64,000 nucleotides of DNA from Melioribacteraceae bacterium (GTDB lineage Bacteria; Bacteroidota; Ignavibacteria; Ignavibacteriales; Melioribacteraceae). A program made the translations under genes and the position numbers. The stretch spans positions 1 through 64,000 of the forward strand of contig JAFGMI010000011.1 of NCBI GenBank assembly GCA_016927595.1, in the 5' to 3' direction. The notes beneath the pieces were generated by a model. The model ran no database searches and was not told where the DNA came from. It was given only the letters and a program-made list of their open reading frames with translations. Below are positions 45,685 through 55,160 of the stretch, piece by piece (position 1 is the first letter of the stretch; each line of letters opens with the position of its first letter).

Positions 45685-46272
45685 TTGAGCACTAAAGAGA
45701 AAATAAAATCAGCCGCATTAAGCCTGCTCTCGAAGGAAGGTTATTCCGGAACATCGATGCGTAAAATCGGCAAGCTTGTTGGTATAAGAGAGAGTGCGAT
45801 TTATAATCACTATAAATCAAAGGATGCTATAATTACAGAAATATTTAATGATATAAAAAGTAAATCGGGTTACACTGATTTGCTTACCGATGAGCTGCTT
45901 GATAAACTTAACAAACCAAAAGAATTCCTGAAAGATTTTTCATTTATGCTGCTGGAGAGATGGGCTTCGGGTCTGGAACAGCAGATGTTCGGTTGTGTGC
46001 TGGTTGAACAGTTCAATAAACGATATGACAAGGTTTCAATTAATGACTTGATTGCGGAGATGAAAAAAATATGGGAAATGATATTCAGGGAAATGATCAA
46101 TTACAAATTCATCAGGGAAAACAATCCGTCTGTGCTGGCTGATGAATTTATTGCCCCGTTATTTTTTATCAGATTGAAGTACTTTACAGCAGACGATAAA
46201 GAAAGAATTAGTTATGCTGAAAAAGATCTATTAATCCATATCGATTTTTTCTGGGATTCAATTAAAAGATGA
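45685..46272 (+). CDS. TetR-family transcriptional regulator
   Basis: A 195-residue protein with an N-terminal TetR helix-turn-helix (about residues 3-50; AALSLLSKEGYSGTSMRKIGKLVG, AIYNHYKSKDAI). The C-terminal ligand-binding part is not assignable. The start is a TTG at 45685, immediately after an in-frame stop; the next ATG is at residue 25 and would delete half of the HTH, so TTG is strongly preferred. It is divergent from the XdhC-type gene (164 bases) and coupled to the following dehydratase-like gene by an ATGA overlap. It may regulate the molybdenum enzyme cluster, the dehydratase, or both. Confidence 0.82.
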   Translation: MSTKEKIKSAALSLLSKEGYSGTSMRKIGKLVGIRESAIYNHYKSKDAIITEIFNDIKSKSGYTDLLTDELLDKLNKPKEFLKDFSFMLLERWASGLEQQMFGCVLVEQFNKRYDKVSINDLIAEMKKIWEMIFREMINYKFIRENNPSVLADEFIAPLFFIRLKYFTADDKERISYAEKDLLIHIDFFWDSIKR

Positions 46273-47228
46273 TTGCCATGTCAACAGAAGTCCCATTAAA
46301 AATAAACATTGAAGAAGCACACCGAAGAATTAAACCGTATATTCACAAAACACCGATTTTCACATCATCGGCGATAAATGAAATTACAGAAAGTGAATTG
46401 TTTTTTAAGTGCGAAAACCTTCAGCGTGTCGGTGCTTTCAAAATGAGAGGCGCGGTAAATGCTTTGATGTCATTAAGCGGCGTCCAGCTTCAAAAGGGAG
46501 TCGCAACGCATTCTTCGGGCAATCATGCTGCTGCCTTATCGCTTGCAGCCAGGATGAATGGAATAAACGCCTTTATTGTTATGCCGAGGACTGCGCCGGG
46601 AATTAAGGTCGCGGCAGTTGAAAGTTACGGCGGCAAAATTACTTTCTGCGAATCTACACAGGAAGCGAGAGAAAAAACATTAGAAGAGATTATCAATAAA
46701 AGCGGAGCACAATTTATTCACCCTTACAATAATTACCGGATTATCGAGGGACAAGCCACATGTGCAAAAGAAATTCTTGAAGACCTTGAAAGTCCCGACT
46801 TTCTGGTTGCCCCGGTTGGCGGAGGCGGTTTACTGAGTGGCACCTGCCTTTCTGCAGCATATTTCGGTGATAAGGTTAAAGTTATTGGGGCTGAACCTTC
46901 AGGTGCCGATGATGCATTCAGATCGATAAGGGACTCGGTTATATACCCCTCGATCAACCCTAAAACAATAGCCGACGGGCTATTAACTTCATTATGTGAA
47001 CGAACTTACGAAATTATCAGAGAGCACGTTTATAAAATACTTACTGTTGAAGACGAATTAATAATTAAAGCAATGAAACTTTTATGGGAAAGAATGAAGC
47101 TAATAGTTGAGCCTTCCGGCGCAGTTCCGCTTGCCGTTGTGATTAAAAATCCGGGTTTGTTCCGTGGAAAGCGGGTTGGATTAATAATATCCGGTGGGAA
47201 TGTCGACATTCAAAATCTCCCGTGGTAA
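46269..47228 (+). CDS. Threonine/serine dehydratase-like PLP enzyme
   Basis: A 319-residue PLP-dependent beta-family enzyme. Schiff-base Lys58 in VGAFKMRGA, substrate-binding SSGNHAAA near 90, and the phosphate-binding Gly-rich loop GGGGLLSG near 183. There is no C-terminal ACT or regulatory domain, so it resembles the short catabolic threonine ammonia-lyase, serine racemase or hydroxyaspartate dehydratase group. The likely reaction is deamination of a hydroxy-amino acid to a 2-oxoacid and ammonia. The gene starts within the TetR stop (ATGA); a second ATG at 46278 is also possible. The coupling suggests TetR control. Confidence 0.82.
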   Translation: MIAMSTEVPLKINIEEAHRRIKPYIHKTPIFTSSAINEITESELFFKCENLQRVGAFKMRGAVNALMSLSGVQLQKGVATHSSGNHAAALSLAARMNGINAFIVMPRTAPGIKVAAVESYGGKITFCESTQEAREKTLEEIINKSGAQFIHPYNNYRIIEGQATCAKEILEDLESPDFLVAPVGGGGLLSGTCLSAAYFGDKVKVIGAEPSGADDAFRSIRDSVIYPSINPKTIADGLLTSLCERTYEIIREHVYKILTVEDELIIKAMKLLWERMKLIVEPSGAVPLAVVIKNPGLFRGKRVGLIISGGNVDIQNLPW

Positions 47229-47282
47229 TGTGATGTATTCCATATTTCGTTTTATTGTTAAATATATATTTTGATAATTTTT

Positions 47283-47290
47283 TATATTTG
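47283..47290 (+). promoter_or_regulatory. Possible -7 element TATATTTG upstream of the NtrC-type gene
   Basis: An exact TAnnTTTG match at 47283-47290, 26 bases before the start codon. No -33 TTTG is found at 17-20 bases; a TTG at 47255-47257 is too far. Support is moderate. Confidence 0.35.
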
Positions 47291-47315
47291 ACTGTAAAAT
47301 AATAATTGTAAAAAT

Positions 47316-48662
47316 ATGACTAAAGTGAGAATTTTAATATCTGATGACGATCAGACCTTGTGTTATCTCCTGAAAGAGGAACTTGTAAGCGAAGGATATT
47401 CGGTCGATATTGTGTTTGACGGTAAATATGCGATTGAAAACCTGAAGAAAACATCATACGATGTATTACTGCTTGATCTTGAAATGACCGAGGTCCATGG
47501 TGAAGAAGTTCTAGCCTACGTTAAGGAAAATCATCCGAGTGTTAAAGTCATAATATTAACCGCAAAAACCGACATGAGAACAGCCATCGACTGCATTAAA
47601 CATGGTGCTTACGATTTTATTCCCAAGCCATATGAATTCGGTCAGCTGGTAGTTGTAATCGAGAGAGCCCTTGAACACAGAGATCTCCTGGTAAATAATG
47701 AAATATTAAAATCCAGAATAGATAAGTCGGTTCCACATTCAATAATTGGTGAAAGCAGGGCTATTAGTGATGTTATTGGACTTGCAGAACGTGCTGCAAA
47801 ATCAGATTCAAACATTTTGCTGGAAGGAGAGACCGGAACCGGAAAAGAATTGTTTGCGGAATTTATACACAAGAATTCGAATCGAAACAAAAAGCCCCTT
47901 GTGGCAATAAACTGTGCTTCTCTTCCCGATCAATTAATGGAAAGTGAACTTTTCGGTTATGAAAAAGGCGCTTTTACAGATGCAAAGACATCCAAACAGG
48001 GATTGGTGGAGATTGCAAACGGCGGAACACTATTCCTCGATGAAATCGGCGAATTAAGCCTTACACTTCAACCTAAATTGCTTCGCTTTCTGGAAAAAGG
48101 AGAATTCAGAAGAGTCGGCGGTGTAACTAATTTAAGTTCCGATGTAAGGGTGATAGGTGCAACAAATAAAAACCTTATGGAAGAAGCTGAGAACAAATCT
48201 TTCAGAAGAGATCTGCTTTTCCGGCTTAACGTCATTACTCTTACAATTCCTCCTTTAAGGGAAAGAGGTAAAGATGTAATACTGCTTTCAAATTATTTTA
48301 TGCAGAAAAATACTCCTTTCAGAAACTCGAAGTCTCTGTCGAAGGATGCCGAGACAGCTCTGCTGAATTATTCGTGGCCGGGAAATGTGAGAGAACTTGC
48401 CCATACCATAGAAAGAGCTTTAATTTTTTCCGACAATGATGCTATAAAAGTAAAAGATTTAAATCTGCCTCAAACAAGCGCATCATCCGGTGATGGACTG
48501 TATGATGACCAGGGAATGATTTTAAGTCTTGATGCTATTGAAAAACAACACATCATCAGAGTACTGGATGAATTCAGCTGGAACCGTGAATCAACCGCAA
48601 AAGCGCTTGGAATTGCACAGAAGACGTTGTATTCCAAGATTAAAAAGTACAACTTAAAGTAA
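47316..48662 (+). CDS. NtrC-type sigma-54-dependent response regulator
   Basis: A 448-residue protein with the classic three-domain layout. Receiver (about 4-120) with Asp54 (LLLDLEM) and Lys near 104 (IPKPY). AAA+ sigma-54-interacting domain (about 142-370) with Walker A GETGTGKE at 171-178, the GAFTDA loop at 218-223 and Walker B GTLFLDEIGE. C-terminal Fis-type helix-turn-helix (about 402-448; ESTAKALGIAQKTLYSKIKKY). GAFTDA replaces the usual GAFTGA and is seen in some active members. It activates sigma-54 promoters. It is followed after 2 bases by a histidine kinase/receiver gene, its likely partner. Confidence 0.93.
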   Translation: MTKVRILISDDDQTLCYLLKEELVSEGYSVDIVFDGKYAIENLKKTSYDVLLLDLEMTEVHGEEVLAYVKENHPSVKVIILTAKTDMRTAIDCIKHGAYDFIPKPYEFGQLVVVIERALEHRDLLVNNEILKSRIDKSVPHSIIGESRAISDVIGLAERAAKSDSNILLEGETGTGKELFAEFIHKNSNRNKKPLVAINCASLPDQLMESELFGYEKGAFTDAKTSKQGLVEIANGGTLFLDEIGELSLTLQPKLLRFLEKGEFRRVGGVTNLSSDVRVIGATNKNLMEEAENKSFRRDLLFRLNVITLTIPPLRERGKDVILLSNYFMQKNTPFRNSKSLSKDAETALLNYSWPGNVRELAHTIERALIFSDNDAIKVKDLNLPQTSASSGDGLYDDQGMILSLDAIEKQHIIRVLDEFSWNRESTAKALGIAQKTLYSKIKKYNLK

Positions 48663-48664
48663 GA

Positions 48665-50113
48665 ATGAACAGCGATAAAGAAGTTACTATCAATCTCTCA
48701 TCGGATTCAACATTAGAAATTATAAACGTACTCAACCTTCCGATAGCTTTTGCCGATGAGCATTATAAAATCAGCTGGTATTCTCATAAGTTTAATACGC
48801 TAATCGAAGGAGATATTCAAGGTACTGAACTTACGAAGCTCTTTTCCTTTAACCCCGATTCATTAAAAGAAAATGAATTATATAGCGAGTCAAACCTCTT
48901 CTGGGAAATCAGGATCAAGAGAACGGTGGATTTTTCAGAAAAGTACAGATATATTATTTTTCTTGAAGAGAAAAGTCATGTATCCTCAAAACTGAAAGAA
49001 AGAATAAAATCAATTAAGAATTTCGCACACGATTTAAATAATATTTTAACAAGCATTACAAACAGCGCATCCGTATTAAAAACGGAGATCGGAGCTTCCG
49101 AACGCACTCTGCGGTTATTAAACAATATTGAATCCAACTCACTGAGGGCAGCCGATATTATTCATCAGGTTCTTTCACAAAGCGACAAAAAAGAGACTGT
49201 AAAGAAAAGGATTGATGTTAAAAAACTTCTGGACGAGTTAAGAAATTCCTTGCAGAATATTATTCCGAAAAACATAGAGATGGAATATATATATGATGAA
49301 AGCCTGTACCCTGTGACGGGGAATCATTCTGATCTATACCGCGTGATATTGAATCTCTGCATCAATGGTTCTGAAGCGATAAAAAGAAAGGGCAGGATAA
49401 TTGTAAAAGCTTCAAACGTAAAATCCGATGATAATCCTGTTTTGCAGGCTTCCAAGTATGACAGTTTTATTAAAATAACCGTAAAAGATAATGGTACGGG
49501 AATTAAGAAAAGTTATCTGCCGCAGATTTTTAACCCCGGATTTTCTACAAAGATAAAAGCTAACGAGTCTGGACTTGGTTTAAATATAGTGAAGGAGATT
49601 GTAAACGAACATGGCGGTCATATAATAGTTGAGAGCCGCAGATGGTTTGGGACAAAGTTTACAATTTACCTGCCTGCACGTGTAACAGTTACAGAGAGCG
49701 CCGGAAGATTGCCTGAAGACATCAGCATTCTTATCGCTGATGATGAGGTTACCATACTTGATCTTTTAACCGAACTTCTCGAATCTTACAATTATAATAT
49801 TATTAAAGCAGTCAACGGTAATGATGTAGTCAAACTGTACAAAAAAAATCCCATTATTGATCTGATTATTATAGATAGAAAGATGCCCGAACTTGACGGA
49901 CTGGAATGTATATCAAAGCTTCAGGAGCTGGGTTACAGTAACCCGATAATTTTAACTTCAGGATCTCAATCCGTTCATGAGGTCGTAACCACAAACGGAA
50001 TAAATATTGACAAGATAATAACTAAACCGTATGATTTTGAGGAATTATTGGAAGAAGTAAAACTGCTTCTGCAAAAAGCTACTTCTCAGAACTATCCAGA
50101 TCAATCATCTTAA
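48665..50113 (+). CDS. Histidine kinase with C-terminal receiver
   Basis: A 482-residue cytoplasmic kinase. A short PAS-like N-terminal part (about 15-105), a HisKA-like helix with His122 (FAHDLNNILTS, the NtrB/NtrY-type HDLNN motif), an ATP-binding domain (about 220-345) with SGLGLNIV, and a receiver (about 355-470) with IIDRKMPELDG as phosphorylation site. It is 2 bases downstream of the NtrC-type regulator. Its last 35 bases overlap the end of the converging receiver-DHp gene (50079-50747). Confidence 0.87.
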   Translation: MNSDKEVTINLSSDSTLEIINVLNLPIAFADEHYKISWYSHKFNTLIEGDIQGTELTKLFSFNPDSLKENELYSESNLFWEIRIKRTVDFSEKYRYIIFLEEKSHVSSKLKERIKSIKNFAHDLNNILTSITNSASVLKTEIGASERTLRLLNNIESNSLRAADIIHQVLSQSDKKETVKKRIDVKKLLDELRNSLQNIIPKNIEMEYIYDESLYPVTGNHSDLYRVILNLCINGSEAIKRKGRIIVKASNVKSDDNPVLQASKYDSFIKITVKDNGTGIKKSYLPQIFNPGFSTKIKANESGLGLNIVKEIVNEHGGHIIVESRRWFGTKFTIYLPARVTVTESAGRLPEDISILIADDEVTILDLLTELLESYNYNIIKAVNGNDVVKLYKKNPIIDLIIIDRKMPELDGLECISKLQELGYSNPIILTSGSQSVHEVVTTNGINIDKIITKPYDFEELLEEVKLLLQKATSQNYPDQSS

Positions 50114-50747
50114 GATTATTAACGTAATCTGTAATCACCGGTCGTTTGATCTCACTTAATTTTGTAAGCACCTTAATAATCTCTTTAGTTGCGTTATCGA
50201 TGAACGAGACCCTTTTTTGTATCGCAGCCTTTTCCATATTTTCTTTATTAAGTTCTCTCGTAATGGCTGCAGTAGACAGATTGATAAGCGTTAACGGTTG
50301 TTTAATTTCATGATTCGCCGTAACTACTGTCGCGGCAAAAGTCTTAATTTTCTCAACCTCCAACAGGGCTTTATTTGACTGGCTGAATCTGAGCGCGGAA
50401 TTAACACGAGCAATCAATTCGGCTCTGTTATACGGTTTTTTTATATAGTCGAACGCACCGACAGAAAGACCTTTTTTAATATCCTCGACATCAGTTAAAG
50501 CCGTGACCAGTATGATTGGAATCATTTTCGTTTTATCATTACCCGTAAGCTTTTCGCAGACTTCGAACCCCGACATGCCCGGCATCATTACATCCAGAAG
50601 AATTAAATCGGGCTGATTGTTTTCAGCCTTGTCAATACATGAAGTGCCGTCGTACGCAGTTAGAGTACCGAATCCTTCTCTTTTAAGTCTGTCTTCAAGA
50701 ATAAAAACATTATCCGGCTGATCGTCAACTATTAGTATTTTTTTCAT
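50079..50747 (-). CDS. Receiver-DHp protein without a catalytic ATPase domain
   Basis: A 222-residue protein. Receiver at 2-120 with Asp52 (LLDVMMPGMSG) and Lys104. It is followed by a HisKA-like dimerisation segment with His146 (TANHEIKQPLTLI), whose H-box resembles that of histidine kinases. The chain ends 75 residues later, without any N- or G-box of an ATP-binding domain. It could act as a phosphotransfer hub between the hybrid kinase and another protein. It overlaps the upstream hybrid kinase gene by 4 bases and is the last gene of the pilus operon; its end overlaps the converging kinase gene by 35 bases. Confidence 0.78.
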   Translation of the reverse strand: MKKILIVDDQPDNVFILEDRLKREGFGTLTAYDGTSCIDKAENNQPDLILLDVMMPGMSGFEVCEKLTGNDKTKMIPIILVTALTDVEDIKKGLSVGAFDYIKKPYNRAELIARVNSALRFSQSNKALLEVEKIKTFAATVVTANHEIKQPLTLINLSTAAITRELNKENMEKAAIQKRVSFIDNATKEIIKVLTKLSEIKRPVITDYVNNLKMIDLDSSEK

Positions 50748-53527
50748 AATGCCTTTCTGTCCTTTTTGATAAGAGCTTGTTTGATTTTGAATTGCAGAGT
50801 TGTACTTTCCACAGGTTTTGTAATTAAATCATCGAACCCTGATTCTTCAATCACATGCTTGTCGTCAAGCATGGCGTGAGCGGTTAGCGCAAACACTAAG
50901 AGGTCTTTTGTCTTCTCTTCGTTTCTAATTATTTTTATTGTTTCAAATCCGTCTTTTACAGGCATCATAATATCCAAAAGCACCAAATCCGGCAGTGAAG
51001 ATTTCAGGTGTTTAAGGCATTCTTCCCCGTTAGATGAATAGTACACAAGATAATCATGATTTCTTAATATTTCCCCAACAGTAAATAGTGTGTCATTATC
51101 ATCATCCACAATTAAAATTGAATGATTTTTTTTCTCGTTATCAGAAGATTCAACGGGCGGAGCCGGAATTGATAAATCACCGGCATCGCCATGATTAATC
51201 GAAACATGATCATACTTATTGGATCTGATAAAAGAGGATTCACTTGTGATATAGTCCACTTCGTCAACAATTACATCAGGCAATGTAACCTTAAAATCCG
51301 AGCCTCTTCTTTCAACACTTCTTACCGTCAAGGTTCCGTTCAGCATATTAACATAATGCCTGCAAATAGCAAGCCCCAGTCCTGCACCGCTGTATTTTCT
51401 TGTGTTTCCGGATTCAATTTGTTTGAACTCGTCGAATATTTTATCATAGTCGTCCTTTGAAATTCCAATACCGGTGTCCTGAATGGAAAATTGCAAGCCT
51501 GTTTCATTAGACTTTTCTACAATTATAGTCACTGAACCATCGAATGTGAACTTGATGGCATTGCTTACTAAATTCATTATTATATGTTCTAATTTTGTTC
51601 GGTCTGTTTGTATCAGCAGGTTTTTCTTGTTCTTTAATTTGATAACAAAATCCAGACCCTTTTCGGTAAATAATATTTCCGAATTGGAGTAAACTTCATT
51701 TACAAAATCGGTAAGCAAAAATGTTTTCTTTACCACATCAATTTTTCCGGATTCAATTTTAGAGAACTCAAGAATGTTATTAATCATACTTAAAAGTTTC
51801 TTGCTGTTGCGGAGAACAATTTTAACCCTGTCTTTTGTTTTCGGCAAAGTCGAGGTGTCCTTTTCTGTCAATTCCGACAGACCAATTATAGAATTCAGCG
51901 GTGTTTTAAGTTCATGCGACATACTTGCTAAAAATTGCGACTTTACATGTGTCAGCTCCACAGCTTTGCTTCTTTCCTTTTCCAGCTCTTCGGCTTTATC
52001 CTGCAATTTTCTGTGAAGAACTTTTAATTCCTCATTCTGTTCTCTCATCTGGATATTTTGTTTCTGGTAGTCTTCATTTAACTGTTTAAGTTCATCAACC
52101 AGCCTGCTTAGTTCTTCAAACGACAACGAATTGCTTAAGCCTATACTAAGCTGTTCCAAAACCCTGTTTAGAAAATCCCTGGGAATGTATACTGAAGAGT
52201 TTTCACTCAGCAATTCGAGCAATCCGATAACTTCGTCCCCGAACATAATAGGCATAAGCAAAAAATATTTTATATTTATTACTAATGAAGTCGATTTTAT
52301 GACCGGGTAATTTTCACTGAATGATAACTCCAGACTTTCACGGTTTTCAATAACTGTTTTATAAATACCATGTCTCTCAACATCACTGCTGTCGTTCATC
52401 GTAAATCCTATATTCGCAATCGGACTTACATCTTTGTTATGTTTGACAAAGTAAATAGTCCCGAATTTCAGACCGGTAAATTTCAATATTTTTTTAAGGA
52501 CCGCGTTCGCCAGATCTTTTGAATTCAACTTCTGATTTATAACCGCCACAATTTTCGTGAATTCATTTTCGGCTTCTTCTTTATTTCTGATATCGGTTAT
52601 CATTTCGTTGAATGTAATTCCGAGTTTACCAATTTCGTCTTTTGAAATTATCGGAACTTCGTGATTAAGATTTCCCTTTTTCATGATTGTTGTTGCTTCG
52701 GTAAGAAGTGAAATCTGCTGTCTGAATTTGGCTGTAAAGAAAAGCGTAAATATTAGCGCAAGAAATATCCCCGTGAGAATTACCACGGGAATAATAATCT
52801 TCATTGTATCTGTAAAGTAGTAAAGCTCCGAGAATCTGGAAAAGACAAGGAAGCTGATTTTCTTAGTATCATTAATAAGGTTTTTCGGTTCGTATTTCAC
52901 AGCAATAAAATCGGCATTTTCTGCCGAGGAAGCTGAAATATCGAAATTATTTCTGAATTTCAATTCACTCTGCGACTGGATCAGGTTGGGAATGTATTTG
53001 TTGTTATCACCTGAATTCGAAAAACTATAAGGCAAATCATCTGTCAGCAAAGCAATTTCAGCGCGGATTTTTTTCGAAACTTCTGTAAGAAACTGTTCAT
53101 CTGCGATAATGCCGTAGAAGACGGTTATACTATCATCGATACGCTCATAATTAAGAATCAAATTCGGATTATCGTTCAGAAAATCTTTTATAGTTCGGAA
53201 ACGATCATTAACCGTTTTGCCCGATTTAATATCATTGATGATGATCTTATTGTTGTTATCCAGAGAAAAAATTATATCGAGGTCGAGGCTGTCTAAATCC
53301 GAATGTTCCGATTCTATACCGTAAACCTTTTTCTGAAAATCCTCTTTTGCATTTTCTATTGAAGTCTCAAGAAGAAACACAAAATCATTTGCGCTGTTGA
53401 TAATATTTTTTGCGTTGCGTGATTCGAGAATTGTATTTGTTAATGAATAGTAAACTATTGATGTAGAAACGGAAACGATTACAACAACAAGGAATGTAAT
53501 AAGTATAATGCGTACATTAATTTTCAT
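50744..53527 (-). CDS. Large hybrid histidine kinase (TM-HAMP-GAF-HisKA-HATPase-REC)
   Basis: A 927-residue sensor kinase. Membrane helix 1 at about 6-28, a periplasmic domain at 30-240, membrane helix 2 at about 242-266, HAMP (267-320), GAF (about 330-475), a coiled coil (about 475-530), HisKA with His538 (ASMSHELKTPLN), an ATP-binding domain with GAGLGLAIC, and a C-terminal receiver (about 805-920) with LLDIMMPVKDG. The periplasmic domain is probably a small-molecule sensor. It is co-translated with a receiver gene upstream (11-base overlap) and a receiver-DHp gene downstream (4-base overlap), all at the distal end of the pilus operon. Confidence 0.87.
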   Translation of the reverse strand: MKINVRIILITFLVVVIVSVSTSIVYYSLTNTILESRNAKNIINSANDFVFLLETSIENAKEDFQKKVYGIESEHSDLDSLDLDIIFSLDNNNKIIINDIKSGKTVNDRFRTIKDFLNDNPNLILNYERIDDSITVFYGIIADEQFLTEVSKKIRAEIALLTDDLPYSFSNSGDNNKYIPNLIQSQSELKFRNNFDISASSAENADFIAVKYEPKNLINDTKKISFLVFSRFSELYYFTDTMKIIIPVVILTGIFLALIFTLFFTAKFRQQISLLTEATTIMKKGNLNHEVPIISKDEIGKLGITFNEMITDIRNKEEAENEFTKIVAVINQKLNSKDLANAVLKKILKFTGLKFGTIYFVKHNKDVSPIANIGFTMNDSSDVERHGIYKTVIENRESLELSFSENYPVIKSTSLVINIKYFLLMPIMFGDEVIGLLELLSENSSVYIPRDFLNRVLEQLSIGLSNSLSFEELSRLVDELKQLNEDYQKQNIQMREQNEELKVLHRKLQDKAEELEKERSKAVELTHVKSQFLASMSHELKTPLNSIIGLSELTEKDTSTLPKTKDRVKIVLRNSKKLLSMINNILEFSKIESGKIDVVKKTFLLTDFVNEVYSNSEILFTEKGLDFVIKLKNKKNLLIQTDRTKLEHIIMNLVSNAIKFTFDGSVTIIVEKSNETGLQFSIQDTGIGISKDDYDKIFDEFKQIESGNTRKYSGAGLGLAICRHYVNMLNGTLTVRSVERRGSDFKVTLPDVIVDEVDYITSESSFIRSNKYDHVSINHGDAGDLSIPAPPVESSDNEKKNHSILIVDDDNDTLFTVGEILRNHDYLVYYSSNGEECLKHLKSSLPDLVLLDIMMPVKDGFETIKIIRNEEKTKDLLVFALTAHAMLDDKHVIEESGFDDLITKPVESTTLQFKIKQALIKKDRKAL

Positions 53528-53891
53528 TGTCTTCTAATTGTAAAACTTTTCTAACAGTAATGATGAGCTCATCAAGGTCGTAAGGTTTGCTTATAAAATC
53601 ATTGGCTCCCAATTTAGCTGAATCGATAGCACTCTGAACATCTGCATATGCTGTTAATACTATAACCTTGGTATTAATATCTTTTTCCTTCATTGTTTTT
53701 AAAACATAAAATCCGTCCTTTTCGGGCATTTTTAGATCCAGTAAAATCAAATCAAAACTCCTTTGTTCCAATATCTCGATGGCTTTATCTGCACTGTTTA
53801 CATATTCAGTATCAAATCCCAGCTCAATCAATTCCTCTTTGAGTGCGGAGCAGAGATTTAAATCATCGTCTACTATAAGAATTGAATGCAT
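53517..53891 (-). CDS. Single-domain response regulator
   Basis: A 124-residue stand-alone receiver. Asp52-type phosphorylation site in LILLDLKMPEKDG and Lys at ISKPYDLDEL. It has no output domain, like CheY or a phosphorelay shuttle, and probably passes phosphate between kinases or binds the pilus machine. Its start overlaps the secretin stop by one base (53891) and its end overlaps the hybrid kinase gene by 11 bases, so it links the pilus genes and the kinase in one transcript. Confidence 0.87.
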   Translation of the reverse strand: MHSILIVDDDLNLCSALKEELIELGFDTEYVNSADKAIEILEQRSFDLILLDLKMPEKDGFYVLKTMKEKDINTKVIVLTAYADVQSAIDSAKLGANDFISKPYDLDELIITVRKVLQLEDNEN

Positions 53892-55159
53892 TATTCTTCT
53901 TTCTCTGATTCTTTTACGTTTTTATATTTCTTAAGAGCATCCTCATTTGCTTCTTTCATTTTCTCAATCAGATTATCTTTTTGAATGCTGATTCTTTCTT
54001 TGAGAGTCGGCAAAATATTTGTTTTAACAAGAATTATTATCTCTCTTTTTTCAATTACCTTAGTATCATACCCGGTAAGATATCTAATGCCGAGCACCCA
54101 CCAGGGTAAATCTTTTAAGAATGGAATACCTCTTCTTTCAGATGTTTCAACATTTACAAACAGTCCTCCTATTATTGTTTCTTCTCCATTCAGCATAAGC
54201 ACTTCCGTTTCTGCCTGGGTCTTTTGAATTATAGTGCTTAACTGACCCGGCGTTCCGCTGCTTCTCTCAACTTTAAGCTTTAAAAGAACATAATCCACAC
54301 CGTCTTCGGTGTAAATATAAGGAGTAACGTCTATTATTGTTCCGGTTGCGTAAAATTTATCAATAAGGTTGCCTGCAAAATCTCTCTCTTTAATCGAAAT
54401 ATCCTCACCTATTTGAATCCTGCCTTTCTGTTTATTTCTCACAGATACAGTCGGTCTTGCAATAATCTCACCCAGATTCTGATTCTCAAAGAATCTGAAT
54501 GCAGCCGTAGCATTTCCCGTAAAACTTCCCAGATCAAATTCGGTTTCATTATTCACCGTAAATTCCGGGGTAACTAATTGAGTTGCACCTCCGGTAGCTC
54601 CACCTGTGGCATCCCCTGTTCCGGTCGTAGCCTCAGCACTTGCTGTAGTTGAAAAGGTATTAAGTTTTGAGCCGAATTTTAAACCGGCTTGAGACAGAAG
54701 ATATTCCCAGTTAATTCCCCTTTCACGCGAATCGCGGACATTAGCCTCAAAAAACACTGCTGAAATTTCGACTTCCCTTGAATCAACATCTGCATAAATA
54801 GCATCATCAAGCCCTTCGTTCTCCTGAAGCGGTCTTTTAATTATAATAGTCTCAGGACCTTCTTCGTAGATAAGACCATTCATCTGTGTTAAAATAGTTA
54901 ATGCTCTTTTATAAGGTATTTTATCTATTTCGATTCCTATCGGTTCAGCAATACTTGGAATCGATACGATGGTTTTTCCTGTTAATTTTTTGCTTACCTT
55001 ACTCAGCACATCGATGGCTTGATCGAAAGATATTGTTTCCGAAAGAGTAACTATTTCATCAGGATTAACAAAACCGCTTAGTCTTTCTTGCAGATCACGT
55101 TGTGCATAAACATTAACCAAACATGATAACGAGAAAATGATAACAAATACCTTTTTCAT
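53891..55159 (-). CDS. pilQ: Type IV pilus secretin (PilQ-like)
   Basis: A secretin of about 422 residues, much shorter than most PilQ proteins. Signal peptide from the ATG at 55159 (MKKVFVIIFSLSCLVNVYAQ); a TTG at 55189 would add ten residues before it. A short N-domain (about 40-110; VSKKLTGKTIVSIPSI) precedes the secretin domain with VEISAVFFEANVRD, FFENQNLGEIIARPTVSVRNK and a C-terminal VERSSGTPGQLSTIIQK. It would form the outer-membrane pore. Its stop overlaps the start of a receiver gene; it follows the PilO-PilP-like gene by one base. Confidence 0.85.
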   Translation of the reverse strand: MKKVFVIIFSLSCLVNVYAQRDLQERLSGFVNPDEIVTLSETISFDQAIDVLSKVSKKLTGKTIVSIPSIAEPIGIEIDKIPYKRALTILTQMNGLIYEEGPETIIIKRPLQENEGLDDAIYADVDSREVEISAVFFEANVRDSRERGINWEYLLSQAGLKFGSKLNTFSTTASAEATTGTGDATGGATGGATQLVTPEFTVNNETEFDLGSFTGNATAAFRFFENQNLGEIIARPTVSVRNKQKGRIQIGEDISIKERDFAGNLIDKFYATGTIIDVTPYIYTEDGVDYVLLKLKVERSSGTPGQLSTIIQKTQAETEVLMLNGEETIIGGLFVNVETSERRGIPFLKDLPWWVLGIRYLTGYDTKVIEKREIIILVKTNILPTLKERISIQKDNLIEKMKEANEDALKKYKNVKESEKEE

Positions 55160-55160
55160 T

